From positions 1 through 11,596 of the forward strand of contig JACMKW010000265.1 of NCBI GenBank assembly GCA_014379885.1: DNA of 11,596 nt. The letters are read 5' to 3'. The position numbers and the translations under genes are program-made. Origin of the DNA: Rhizobacter sp. GTDB lineage: Bacteria > Pseudomonadota > Gammaproteobacteria > Burkholderiales > Burkholderiaceae. Positions within the stretch are counted from its first letter, which is position 1; each line of letters opens with the position of its first letter. The notes below the pieces were generated by a model. The model saw nothing but the letters and a program-made list of their open reading frames with translations. It was not told the origin of the DNA and did no database searches. Of the stretch, positions 1 through 6,428 are shown piece by piece.

Positions 1-620
1 ATGGAGGTACCGCTGCTCTTGGCGATGCGCGTGAGCTGCGCCGCACATTCGCGCACCTGCGCCACCGAGCCGGGGGCCGAGGTGAGCTGGTCGCTGTAAA
101 CCGTTTGAATCGAGTCGATCACGCACACCGCCGGCTGCTCGGCTTCGATGGTGGCGCTGATCTTCTCCAGCTGGATCTCGGCCACCACGCGCACCTTGGA
201 GCCGTCGAGCCCCAGCCGGCGCGAGCGCAACGCCACCTGAGCGCCCGACTCTTCGCCGGTCACATACAAAGTACGCAGGTTGCGCGACAGCGAATCGAGC
301 GCCTGCAGCAGCAAGGTTGACTTGCCGATGCCCGGGTCACCACCGATCAGCACCACCCCGCCAGCCACCATGCCGCCGCCGAGCACACGGTCGAGCTCGT
401 CGATGCCGGTGGGTTGGCGATCAACGTCAGACGCTTCGATTTCGCTCAGCGTGGCCACCGGCTGCGCGGCGGCGAGGGATTGGTAGCGGTGCTTCGAGGG
501 CGCGTCGGCCACCGACTCGATCAGCGTGTTCCAGGCATTGCAATGAGGGCACTTGCCCAGCCATTTGGGGCTGGTGCCACCGCATTCGTTGCACGTATAG
601 ACAGATTTGGGTTTGCTCAC
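1..620 (-). CDS. radA: DNA repair protein RadA (Sms), N-terminal 206 residues; continues beyond the left edge
   Basis: RadA is a RecA-like, DnaB-related ATPase that drives branch migration and processes recombination intermediates in the cytoplasm. The reading frame starts at GTG (620-618) and is open to position 1, giving 206 of the roughly 450-460 residues usual for the family; the KNRFG motif and Lon-like C-terminal domain lie outside. Visible are the N-terminal C4 zinc finger (C10, C13, C24, C27, in CNECGG and KCPHC), the Walker A loop GGDPGIGKST (93-102), the TGEES motif (121-125) and the Walker B strand VCVIDSIQT (165-173). GTG is chosen because the MSKPKSVYTCNECG start typical of the family begins exactly there, and because it overlaps the stop codon of the upstream DUF2917 gene (GTGA), which implies translational coupling. 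Identification is secure. Confidence 0.96.
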   Translation of the reverse strand, partial: MSKPKSVYTCNECGGTSPKWLGKCPHCNAWNTLIESVADAPSKHRYQSLAAAQPVATLSEIEASDVDRQPTGIDELDRVLGGGMVAGGVVLIGGDPGIGKSTLLLQALDSLSRNLRTLYVTGEESGAQVALRSRRLGLDGSKVRVVAEIQLEKISATIEAEQPAVCVIDSIQTVYSDQLTSAPGSVAQVRECAAQLTRIAKSSGTS

Positions 621-928
621 CCGGCGACTGTAGCGGCCTGGGTAGCTCGCCCGGTGAGCCTGCGCCACCGGCTGCTCAACCAGCCGCCCAGCAAGGAACC
701 GTCACGCTCGAAGCGCAGCCACACGTCCTGCTCGGCCTGGATCAGCGTGCCATGGCTGCGGCGCAGCTCGAAACACTGGCCGTGGTGCAAGAAGTGGTCG
801 ATCAGGTCGTTGCGCCGGGTGATCCACACCTGGCCCGACACCACGCGCACCAAGGCTGCGGCCTGGTTCCAGGCGAGCACCTCGCCTTGGCTGAGCCTGA
901 GGGTGACGGGGGGTGTGAAGCGAACCAT
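617..928 (-). CDS. DUF2917 family protein, 103 residues
   Basis: A small protein that resembles the DUF2917 family of beta- and gammaproteobacteria; no biochemical function is established. The pattern is a short cupin-like beta run: a hydrophobic strand with LSQGEVLAW, then LVRVVSGQVWITR (the 'G-x-V-W-x-T' core of the family), then a D-H-F segment followed by G-x-x-F-x-L, and a final strand with ALVWLRFE-like character. There is no signal peptide or membrane segment. Start ATG at 928 is preceded by GGAG at about 8 bases on the minus strand. An upstream in-frame ATG at 1054 would add 42 residues of unlikely composition without family character. The stop codon overlaps the GTG start of radA, so the two are probably cotranscribed and translationally coupled. 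The family call rests on motif memory and is moderately sure; that it is a real gene is quite sure. Confidence 0.75.
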   Translation of the reverse strand: MVRFTPPVTLRLSQGEVLAWNQAAALVRVVSGQVWITRRNDLIDHFLHHGQCFELRRSHGTLIQAEQDVWLRFERDGSLLGGWLSSRWRRLTGRATQAATVAG

Positions 929-1038
929 GGCGGCCTCCGAAGGTGTCTGTTTCCTGGGCGTCAGTGTTCCCGCCCCGTCACAACGCCACCACATCCAGAG
1001 CCCGGCAAACTGCGGCAGCACAGATGCTCGGCGGGCCA

Positions 1039-1077
1039 TCTGTGCTGGTGACAACTGACGACTTCTGTGCCTGTCAC
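1039..1077. promoter_or_regulatory. Candidate MocR operator: direct repeats upstream of the regulator gene
   Basis: Two 14-base near repeats, TCTGTGCTGGTGAC (1039-1052) and TCTGTGCCTGTCAC (1064-1077), match at 11 of 14 positions and repeat every 25 bp. The same stretch contains the inverted pair GTGACA (1048-1053) and TGTCAC (1072-1077). It lies 31 bp before the start of the MocR-type gene, in the 179-bp space (929-1107) between it and the divergent DUF2917-radA pair. Known MocR regulators such as GabR and PdxR bind direct repeats near their own divergent promoters, so autoregulation is plausible but inferred. No convincing sigma-70 promoter was seen here; the rest of the gap shows no further structure. 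Confidence 0.35.
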
Positions 1078-1107
1078 ATCCTGCCTGCCCGATTCACAAT
1101 GCCCTGC

Positions 1108-2541
1108 ATGGACACCCCCGCCCACCCCGGATTCCCGCTCTACCACCGTGTGGCGGGCGAGCTGGCCCAGGCCATCCACAGCGGCAGCCTGCGCACCGGT
1201 GACCGCCTGCCATCGGTACGCCAGCTTTGCCAGCAGCACGGAGTGAGTGCTTCCACGATCACGCTGGCCTACCGCTCGCTGGAGAACCAGGCGCTGGTCG
1301 AGGCACGGCCGAAGTCGGGTTATTTCGTGGCCCGGCGCCACGAACCGCTGCCCGAGCCGGAGATCGATACGCGCATGGGTCGCCCCGGTTTCGTGACCGC
1401 CGATGACCTGACGCGCGAGTTTCTGTACGGCAACGACGACCCGCTGGCCGCCCCCTCGTTCTGCCCGATGCCGGCGCGCTCGCTGCTGCCCGAGGCCAAG
1501 CTGCGCCACCTGCTTGCGCGCATGAACCGCCTGCGCCCGGAATACGCCTCGCGCTATCTCATCACCGGCAGCCCGGCGCTGCGCCAAGAGATCGCGCGGC
1601 GCAGCGTGGGGGCCGGCGTGCGGCTGCGCCCCGAAGAGATCATCCTCACCAACGGCGGCACCGAGGCGGTCTTTCTGGCCTTGCGTTCGGCCGCACAAGC
1701 CGGCGACACCATCGCGGTCGAGTCGCCTTGCTACTGGATGTTGATGGAGATCATCCGCAGCCTGGGCATGCGCTCGATCGAGATCCCGACCCACCCGCGC
1801 GAGGGCATTTCGGTCGAGGCGCTGGATCTGGCCACGCGCGAGCCGGGCGTGGTGAAGGCCTGCGTGGTGATCCCCAACTTCAACAACCCGCTGGGCAGCC
1901 TGATGCCGCTGGACAGCAAGCGCCGCCTGGTGGCGCTCGCGGCCGAGCGTGGCTTCACGCTGATCGAAACCGACATCTACGGCGAAACCTATTTCGGCGA
2001 GGAGCGCCCGCCGGTGCTCAAGAGCTTCGACACACAAGACGACGTGATCCTCTGCTCGGCCTTCACCAAGACCGTGGCGCCTGGCTACCGCGTGGGCTGG
2101 ATGGCGCCGGGCCGGCACTTCAAGATCGCGCAGTCGCACAAGTTCCACACCTCCATCGCCGGCGGCATGCTGCAGCAGGAGGTGCTGGCAGAGTTCATTC
2201 GCGATGGCGGCTACGACCACCACATGCGCCGCCTGCGCGCCGCACTCAAACAACAGTCGCAGCAGATGGCCGATGCGGTGACGCGGCACTTCCCGGCGGG
2301 GTGCAAATTGAGCCGTCCACAGGGCGGCTTCATGCTTTGGATCGAGCTGCCGCCGCAGGTGGATTCGCGCAAGGTCTTCGAGCAGGCGCGCCATGAGCAC
2401 ATTGGTTGCGCGCCCGGCGCCACCTTCAGCTGCAGCGGGCGCTTCGATCATTTCATCCGCGTGCATTACGGTGACCCGTGGTCGGCCCGGCTCGACGCCC
2501 ACATCCGCCGCCTGGGCCAGATGGTGGCCCAGCAGCTCTGA
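1108..2541 (+). CDS. MocR-family (GntR HTH plus aminotransferase-fold) transcriptional regulator, YdcR-like
   Basis: A 477-residue PLP-dependent regulator: an N-terminal winged helix of GntR type (about 8-75, with GDRLPSVRQL and the recognition region GVSASTITLAYRSLE) joined to an aspartate-aminotransferase fold type I domain (about 110-475). Expected cofactor positions are present: NNPLG (259-263), D289 and Y291 in ETDIYGE, the Schiff-base lysine K321 in SAFTKTVAPGYRVGW, and the carboxylate-binding arginine R451 in HFIRVHYG. Overall order resembles E. coli YdcR, with length usual for the family. These proteins are cytoplasmic sensors that use PLP or a PLP adduct to control neighbouring genes rather than metabolic enzymes. 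ATG 1108 is chosen because the HTH begins soon after it; ATG 1099 in the same frame is an alternative, and neither has a good Shine-Dalgarno sequence. The LysE-type exporter 17 bp downstream is the likely target. The effector is unknown. Confidence 0.9.
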   Translation: MDTPAHPGFPLYHRVAGELAQAIHSGSLRTGDRLPSVRQLCQQHGVSASTITLAYRSLENQALVEARPKSGYFVARRHEPLPEPEIDTRMGRPGFVTADDLTREFLYGNDDPLAAPSFCPMPARSLLPEAKLRHLLARMNRLRPEYASRYLITGSPALRQEIARRSVGAGVRLRPEEIILTNGGTEAVFLALRSAAQAGDTIAVESPCYWMLMEIIRSLGMRSIEIPTHPREGISVEALDLATREPGVVKACVVIPNFNNPLGSLMPLDSKRRLVALAAERGFTLIETDIYGETYFGEERPPVLKSFDTQDDVILCSAFTKTVAPGYRVGWMAPGRHFKIAQSHKFHTSIAGGMLQQEVLAEFIRDGGYDHHMRRLRAALKQQSQQMADAVTRHFPAGCKLSRPQGGFMLWIELPPQVDSRKVFEQARHEHIGCAPGATFSCSGRFDHFIRVHYGDPWSARLDAHIRRLGQMVAQQL

Positions 2542-2558
2542 CCCTCCTTCGAGAACAC

Positions 2559-3185
2559 ATGGAACTCAGCACCTGGTTCGCTTTTTTTGCCGCCTCCTGG
2601 GCCATCAGCATTTCGCCCGGCGCGGGTGCGGTGGCCGCCATGAGCTCAGGCCTCAACCACGGCTTTGCGCGTGGCTACTTCATGTCGCTCGGCCTGGTGC
2701 TGGGCATCTGGACGCAGATCGTGGTGGTGGGCCTGGGGCTGGGCGCTTTGATCGCCACGTCGAGTGTGGGCTTTGCCATCGTCAAATGGCTGGGGGTTGC
2801 CTACTTGGTGTGGCTCGGCATCAGGCAGTGGCGGGCGCCTGCCATGCCGATGGTGGCCCAAACCGGCGAGGCGGTGCTCACCCTGCGGCGTACGCTGGTT
2901 CTGCGCGGCTGGATGGTCAACGCTGTCAACCCCAAAGGCACCGTGTTTCTCTTGGCGGTGGTGCCGCAGTTTCTCGACCTCTCGCAGTCGTTGACGACGC
3001 AGTACGCGGTGATCGCCGCCACGCTGGGCTTCACTGATCTGGTGGTGATGGCGGGTTACACCGCGCTGGCGTCCAGGGTGTTGCGGCTCTTGAAGTCGCC
3101 GCGCCAGATCAAGGTGCTCAACCGTACCTTTGGGGGGTTGTTCGTAGCCGCCGGTGGTTTACTCGCGCTCTTCAAACGAACTTAG
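2559..3185 (+). CDS. LysE/RhtB-family amino-acid exporter
   Basis: A 208-residue inner-membrane protein, the standard size of the LysE/RhtB superfamily, which exports amino acids or related small molecules driven by the proton motive force. The first helix carries the family motif SISPGAGAVAAMSSGL (about 17-32), followed by a conserved G-x-x-x-G turn. Further hydrophobic segments lie near 38-62, 68-92, 118-140, 148-170 and 185-205, consistent with five to six helices. The conserved N-P-K-G motif (in NAVNPKGTVFLL) is present before the fourth or fifth helix. Start ATG 2559 lies 17 bp after the stop of the MocR-type regulator, so the two probably form one operon. The substrate cannot be read from the sequence; the pairing suggests an amino acid sensed through the regulator's PLP site. 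Confidence 0.9.
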   Translation: MELSTWFAFFAASWAISISPGAGAVAAMSSGLNHGFARGYFMSLGLVLGIWTQIVVVGLGLGALIATSSVGFAIVKWLGVAYLVWLGIRQWRAPAMPMVAQTGEAVLTLRRTLVLRGWMVNAVNPKGTVFLLAVVPQFLDLSQSLTTQYAVIAATLGFTDLVVMAGYTALASRVLRLLKSPRQIKVLNRTFGGLFVAAGGLLALFKRT

Positions 3186-3202
3186 GGCCACGCAAGAAAC
3201 GA

Positions 3203-3258
3203 GTTGTCACAACCCAGGCCTTGAGTGCGGCGTGGGTGTGTCGAAAACAGGTCGACAC
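3203..3258. promoter_or_regulatory. Palindromes in the leader of the HD-GYP-like gene
   Basis: The 94-bp gap before the HD-domain gene holds two perfect inverted repeats. One is GTTGTCACAAC (3203-3213; 5-bp arms, one central base). The other is GTGTCGA (3238-3244) and TCGACAC (3252-3258), 7-bp arms around a 7-base spacer. The second ends 8 bases before the Shine-Dalgarno GGAG (3267-3270), which is 9 bases before ATG 3280. It could be a protein-binding site or an mRNA hairpin close to the ribosome site. No T-run follows it, so a terminator for the upstream exporter is unlikely. No good sigma-70 promoter was recognised. Confidence 0.4.
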
Positions 3259-3279
3259 GGCCCGTTGGAGACACAGAAC

Positions 3280-4536
3280 ATGAATTCGTCCGCCCAGACT
3301 CAGAGCTTCTCCACTGCCAACCCGCACGCGCTGGCCACCATCCTGGAGGCGAGCCAGACCAAGTCGATCATTGCCTCGCGCGACATCTTCGACATCTCCG
3401 GCACCAAGCTGTGGGCTCGTGACCTGCCCGTGTCGCAGTCTTTGCAGCGCAAGCTGCTCGACCGCCAGCTGCGCCAGCCGCTCGAATCCTGCCTGCTCGC
3501 CGAAGACGGCGTGACCGCCCACTCGCTGGTGCAGTCGCTCGAACGGCTGGTGGAGCGCGACAGCCCGCTCGCCCCGCTCTTGCGCCCGCATGCCGCCAAG
3601 CTGCTGCGCGAGGCGCCCTACCTGCCGCTGCACCCGGTGGTGCAGTTGCTGCTCACGGCCGGCCAGGCGTCGCGCCCCGAATCGTTTGACCACGCCTTGC
3701 AGGCCATGGCCTTGAATGGCGTGCTCACCATTGCCCACGGCGGCAGCGTTCAAGAGCTGCGCCTGGCCATGTTGTGCGGCTTGTTGCACGACCTGGGCGA
3801 GATGTACATCGCCCCAGAGCACGGCGAGGCCGACGCCGAGCGGGCCTACAGCTTCCAGAGTTACCAGCACCTGGTGGTGCACCCGCATGTGGGCCAGCTG
3901 CTGCTGCAAGAGCTCACCGACTACCCGGCCGTGGTGGCACGCGCCGTGGCCGAGCATCACGAGCGGCTCGACGGTTCGGGTTACCCGCATTGCCTGCAAC
4001 GCGACCAGATCTCGCCCCAGGGCCGCCAACTGGCCGTCACCGAGGCGGTGCTGGCGGTGCTGCGCAGTGACTGCCCGCAACTTGCGCGCGCCAGCGTGGC
4101 CTTGCGTGTGGTGCCCGGCGAGTTCGAGATGGGTTGGGTGGGCCCGGTGGCGTACGCCGGCGGCCTGCAGCCGCCGCTGCAAGCCAGCATGGGCCGTGAC
4201 GAGATCCAGGTGCGCCTGGCCCTGCTCGATGCAGCCTTGCAAACAGCGCACGTGGGCATCGTGGCACTGGCCTCCACGGCCCAGTCTCAGGCCTTGATGG
4301 ATGCGCTCGGCCTGGCCCAGCATCTGCTGGGCCGCTTGCGCAAGGGTTGGAACGCGAGCGGCTTGTGGATCGACGGCGACGTGGCGGTGCAAGACGCCGC
4401 CGAGGTCGAAGCGGTTGAACAGGAACTGCTCTACCGCCTGCGCGGCATTCACAGCGCCACCTTGTTGCGCGCCGGCAAGCTGCCGGCGGGCGATCTGCAA
4501 AGCCTCAAGTTGTTGGGCGAGCAGCTCGGTAATTGA
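3280..4536 (+). CDS. HD-GYP-like metal-dependent phosphohydrolase domain protein with altered motif positions
   Basis: A 418-residue soluble protein with no signal peptide or membrane segment. The central part (about 145-262) is an HD-GYP-type domain: H170-D171 in LLHDLGE, H203 in HPHVG, then EHHERLDGSGYP (225-236) carrying the HHE and GYP elements. HD-GYP enzymes hydrolyse cyclic di-GMP. Two positions differ from the usual pattern: HDxGK reads HDLGE (E174 for Lys), and the late metal-ligand Asp of the ADxFDAL segment is replaced by Glu (E255 in LAVTEAVLAVL). It may therefore be a weaker enzyme, act on another substrate, or serve as a binding protein. The N-terminal 130 residues (GTKLWARDLPVS, repeated helices) and the C-terminal 150 residues match nothing I recognise. 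ATG 3280 is supported by GGAG at 9 bases; an in-frame ATG at 3154 would overlap the exporter gene. The gene stands alone, ending in the hairpin repeat. Confidence 0.8.
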   Translation: MNSSAQTQSFSTANPHALATILEASQTKSIIASRDIFDISGTKLWARDLPVSQSLQRKLLDRQLRQPLESCLLAEDGVTAHSLVQSLERLVERDSPLAPLLRPHAAKLLREAPYLPLHPVVQLLLTAGQASRPESFDHALQAMALNGVLTIAHGGSVQELRLAMLCGLLHDLGEMYIAPEHGEADAERAYSFQSYQHLVVHPHVGQLLLQELTDYPAVVARAVAEHHERLDGSGYPHCLQRDQISPQGRQLAVTEAVLAVLRSDCPQLARASVALRVVPGEFEMGWVGPVAYAGGLQPPLQASMGRDEIQVRLALLDAALQTAHVGIVALASTAQSQALMDALGLAQHLLGRLRKGWNASGLWIDGDVAVQDAAEVEAVEQELLYRLRGIHSATLLRAGKLPAGDLQSLKLLGEQLGN

Positions 4537-4683
4537 TGCCCCCACGTCGCTCGCTCCTGCCCCCCAAGGGGGCGCAGCCCGGCTTCGGGCGGCCGAGCGC
4601 CGGGCTGAGATGCCCCCACGTTGCTCGCTCCTGCCCCCCAAAGGGGGCGCAGCCCGGCTTCGGGCGGCCGAGCGCCGGGCTGA
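4535..4683 (+). repeat. Two tandem copies of a 74/75-bp GC-rich hairpin element
   Basis: Unit 1 spans 4535-4608 and unit 2 spans 4609-4683. They differ only by one C-to-T change and one extra A between the C-run and G-run. Each unit contains a C-run/G-run stem (about 4559-4573 and 4633-4648) and a second stem with arms AGCCCGGC and GCCGGGCT (4576-4583 with 4599-4606; 4651-4658 with 4674-4681). The first unit starts within the TGA stop codon of the HD-GYP-like gene. A diverged copy follows the stop of the response regulator at the right edge. This resembles the dispersed extragenic hairpin repeats common in Comamonadaceae genomes. A role in transcript end formation or mRNA stability is inference. 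Confidence 0.85.
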
Positions 4684-4691
4684 TCATGATT

Positions 4692-4768
4692 TCAAAGCGG
4701 GGCGCATCAGGATGCGACGGCGGGGATTGGACACTACTCGCCCCGCACCTTGGTGCGCCCCGCTTTGA
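4692..4768. terminator. Long stem-loop between convergent genes, overlapping the 3' end of arfB
   Basis: Arms 4692-4716 and 4744-4768 are inverted repeats of 25 bases, matching at 22; the outer 15 pairs (TCAAAGCGGGGCGCA and its complement) are perfect. The loop is 27 bases. On the plus-strand transcript of the HD-GYP-like gene two of the three differences become G-U pairs, so the fold is best in that direction. The right arm lies inside the last codons of arfB. There is only a weak T-run after it. A convergent-gene terminator or antisense-blocking hairpin is likely; an inverted partial duplication of the arfB tail is the likely origin. Confidence 0.5.
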
Positions 4769-5138
4769 TTTCACCGCGCTGGCTCTTGCCTTGCAGCCGG
4801 CGCTGCTTGGAGCCATAGCTGGGCTTGGTCGCCTTGCGCGCACGCGGCGGCGTGGCCACGCTGTCCACCAGCTCTTGCAGGCGCTGCAACGCGTCTTGGC
4901 GGTTCATGTCCTGGCTGCGCGAGGTCTGCGCCTTGATCACCACCACGCCATCGACGGTGATGCGTTGATCTGACATCGCCAGCAATCTTTCCTTCACCGG
5001 CTCGGGCAGCGACGAAGCATGGATGTTGAAGCGCAGGTGCACTGCGCTCGACACCTTGTTGACGTTTTGCCCACCCGCGCCTTGCGCACGGATGGCGCTG
5101 AACTCCACTTCGTCGGGGTTGATCTCGATCGGGTTCAT
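4734..5138 (-). CDS. arfB: Peptidyl-tRNA hydrolase ArfB (YaeJ), alternative ribosome-rescue factor
   Basis: A 134-residue protein close to the 140 residues of E. coli YaeJ. ArfB enters ribosomes stalled on mRNAs without a stop codon and hydrolyses the peptidyl-tRNA, releasing the chain. The catalytic GGQ motif is at 22-24 in [11 protein letters not shown]. The release-factor-like alpha/beta domain covers about 1-95, and the C-terminal 35 residues form the basic tail ([20 protein letters not shown]) that in the family occupies the empty mRNA channel. It lacks the stop-codon recognition domain of RF1/RF2, which distinguishes it from them. ATG 5138 shares four bases (ATGA) with the stop of alr upstream, so it is probably translated by coupling from the alr message. 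The last codons lie inside a strong stem-loop shared with the convergent HD-GYP-like gene. Confidence 0.93.
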   Translation of the reverse strand: MNPIEINPDEVEFSAIRAQGAGGQNVNKVSSAVHLRFNIHASSLPEPVKERLLAMSDQRITVDGVVVIKAQTSRSQDMNRQDALQRLQELVDSVATPPRARKATKPSYGSKQRRLQGKSQRGEIKAGRTKVRGE

Positions 5139-6244
5139 GCCAGTTGGGTGGGCACCCGCTGCGCCAGCGCGCACATCAACTCGTAACCCACCGTGCCGGC
5201 CGCCTGCGCTACCTCGTCGATGGGCAGCACTTCGCCGTGCGGGCCGCGGCCCCACAGCGTGACCTCGGTGCCCAGCACGGCATGCGGCACGAGGCTCAGG
5301 TCGACCGTCAGCATGTCCATCGACACCCGACCGACCAGCCGCGTGCGAATGCCGTTCACCAGCACCGGGGTGCCGGTGGAGGCCGCGCGCGGGTAGCCGT
5401 CGGCATAACCGCAGGCGACGATGCCGATGCGCATGGCGCGGTCGGCGGTGTAGCTGCTGCCGTAGCCGACCGTGTCACCCACTTGCAGCAGCTGCGTGCT
5501 GATCAGGCGCGAGCGCAACGTCATCGTGGGTTGCAGCTTCCACTGCGTGATGTTGTGGGCGGGAAAGTCGGGTGAGGAGCCATACAACATGATGCCGGGG
5601 CGCACCCAGTCACCACGCACCTCGGCCAGCTTGGGTGCAAAACGCAGCGTGGCAGCACTGTTGCTGATGGAGCGCTCGCCCACCAGGTCGTGCGTGGCAG
5701 CCTCGAAGGTGGCCAGCTGGTGCGCAATGCCACGCGAGGTGTTGAGGTCGCCGTCGGCGTCTGACAGGTGCGTCATCAGCGTGATCTGGTCAACCTGCGT
5801 CAGGCCCGACAGGCGCTGCCAGGCACTGCGAAAGGCCGCGGGCGTGAAGCCCAGGCGGTTCATGCCGCTGTTCATCTTCAGGTACACGTGGTGCGGCCAG
5901 GTGGTCTTGTGCGTGGCCAGCCAGTCGATCTGCGCTTCGTGGTGCACCACGTGCCACAGGTTGAGCCGCGAACAAAGCTCCAGGTCGCGCGCTTCGAAGC
6001 AACCTTCGAGCAACAGGATGGGGCCGCGCCAACCCAGCGACCGCAACGCTGAAGCCTCGGCCAGGTCAAGCAAGGCAAAACCGTCAGCACCTTGCAGGCC
6101 GGCGTAGGCACGCTCGATGCCGTGGCCGTAGGCGTTTGCCTTGACCACCGCCCACACCTTGGCGTCGGGCGCGTGGTCGCGGGCGCACTTCAGGTTGTGC
6201 GCAAGCGCTTCGGGGTGAACCAGGGCTTCGATGGGGCGGGGCAT
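5135..6244 (-). CDS. alr: Alanine racemase
   Basis: A 369-residue cytoplasmic PLP enzyme interconverting L- and D-alanine to supply D-Ala for peptidoglycan. The fold-type III barrel comes first, with the cofactor lysine K35 in [13 protein letters not shown]130 in MNRLG, the phosphate-side segment NSAATL (195-200) and RPGIMLYG (215-222) follow. The beta-rich C-terminal domain contains the second catalytic base Y261 in [15 protein letters not shown] (279-286) and M309 in RVSMDM. Length matches the family (about 360). ATG 6244 is chosen because family homology starts there; an in-frame ATG at 6298 would add 18 unlikely residues. The gene leads a two-gene unit with arfB, overlapping by ATGA. Upstream, a TTGACG hexamer (6298-6293, minus strand) lies inside a near palindrome, but no matching -10 was clear. 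Confidence 0.96.
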   Translation of the reverse strand: MPRPIEALVHPEALAHNLKCARDHAPDAKVWAVVKANAYGHGIERAYAGLQGADGFALLDLAEASALRSLGWRGPILLLEGCFEARDLELCSRLNLWHVVHHEAQIDWLATHKTTWPHHVYLKMNSGMNRLGFTPAAFRSAWQRLSGLTQVDQITLMTHLSDADGDLNTSRGIAHQLATFEAATHDLVGERSISNSAATLRFAPKLAEVRGDWVRPGIMLYGSSPDFPAHNITQWKLQPTMTLRSRLISTQLLQVGDTVGYGSSYTADRAMRIGIVACGYADGYPRAASTGTPVLVNGIRTRLVGRVSMDMLTVDLSLVPHAVLGTEVTLWGRGPHGEVLPIDEVAQAAGTVGYELMCALAQRVPTQLA

Positions 6245-6279
6245 GGCGTTGATTCTGCCAGCGCAGGACGACGGCCCCT

Positions 6280-6316
6280 CGTTCGACGAGTACGTCAAAC
6301 GATCCCCCGCGGGGAT
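6280..6316. promoter_or_regulatory. Two adjacent palindromes in the alr/lplT divergent gap
   Basis: CGTTCGACG (6280-6288), spacer AGTA, then CGTCAAACG (6293-6301) forms an inverted repeat matching at 8 of 9 positions. Immediately next to it ATCCCC (6302-6307) and GGGGAT (6311-6316) form a perfect 6-bp repeat around CGC. They lie 36-72 bp upstream of the alr start and over 110 bp before the first lplT, in the 184-bp gap 6245-6428. The size and symmetry suit a dimeric repressor site, but no regulator is identified. Confidence 0.35.
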
Positions 6317-6393
6317 GCGGGCCGGCCCTTCGATACCTCAGGCCAGGCTTGGGAACGGGACGGCGCTCGGCTCGCTGAATGCGACTTCGTGCG

Positions 6394-6402
6394 TGCTATA
6401 AC
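6394..6402 (+). promoter_or_regulatory. Extended -10 promoter element of first lplT
   Basis: TGCTATAAC gives a TGn extension and a TATAAC hexamer (5 of 6 to TATAAT). It ends 26 bases before ATG 6429, predicting a short leader without a visible Shine-Dalgarno sequence. The -35 region (around CTGAAT, 6375-6380) is weak, as is usual for extended -10 promoters. The second lplT gene has the same TGCTATAAC followed by a similar GCCGC stretch. Short arms GTGCG (6389-6393) and CGCAC (6408-6412) flank the hexamer. Confidence 0.5.
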
Positions 6403-6428
6403 GGCCGCGCACCGTGCAACTTGCCTGA

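Noticed and set aside
961..2502. Minus-strand open frame of 513 codons opposite the MocR-type gene
   Set aside because: Composition is rich in His, Arg, Ala and Gln, with no motif; the opposite strand carries a complete PLP-regulator with catalytic residues. High GC produces such shadows.
3172..4641. Minus-strand open frame of 489 codons opposite the HD-GYP-like gene
   Set aside because: Low-complexity Gln/His/Ala/Val composition and no domain; the plus-strand frame has HD and GYP motifs and a ribosome site.
4535..4683. Tandem repeat considered as a CRISPR array
   Set aside because: Units abut with no spacers, there are only two, and they contain strong internal hairpins; no cas genes are near.
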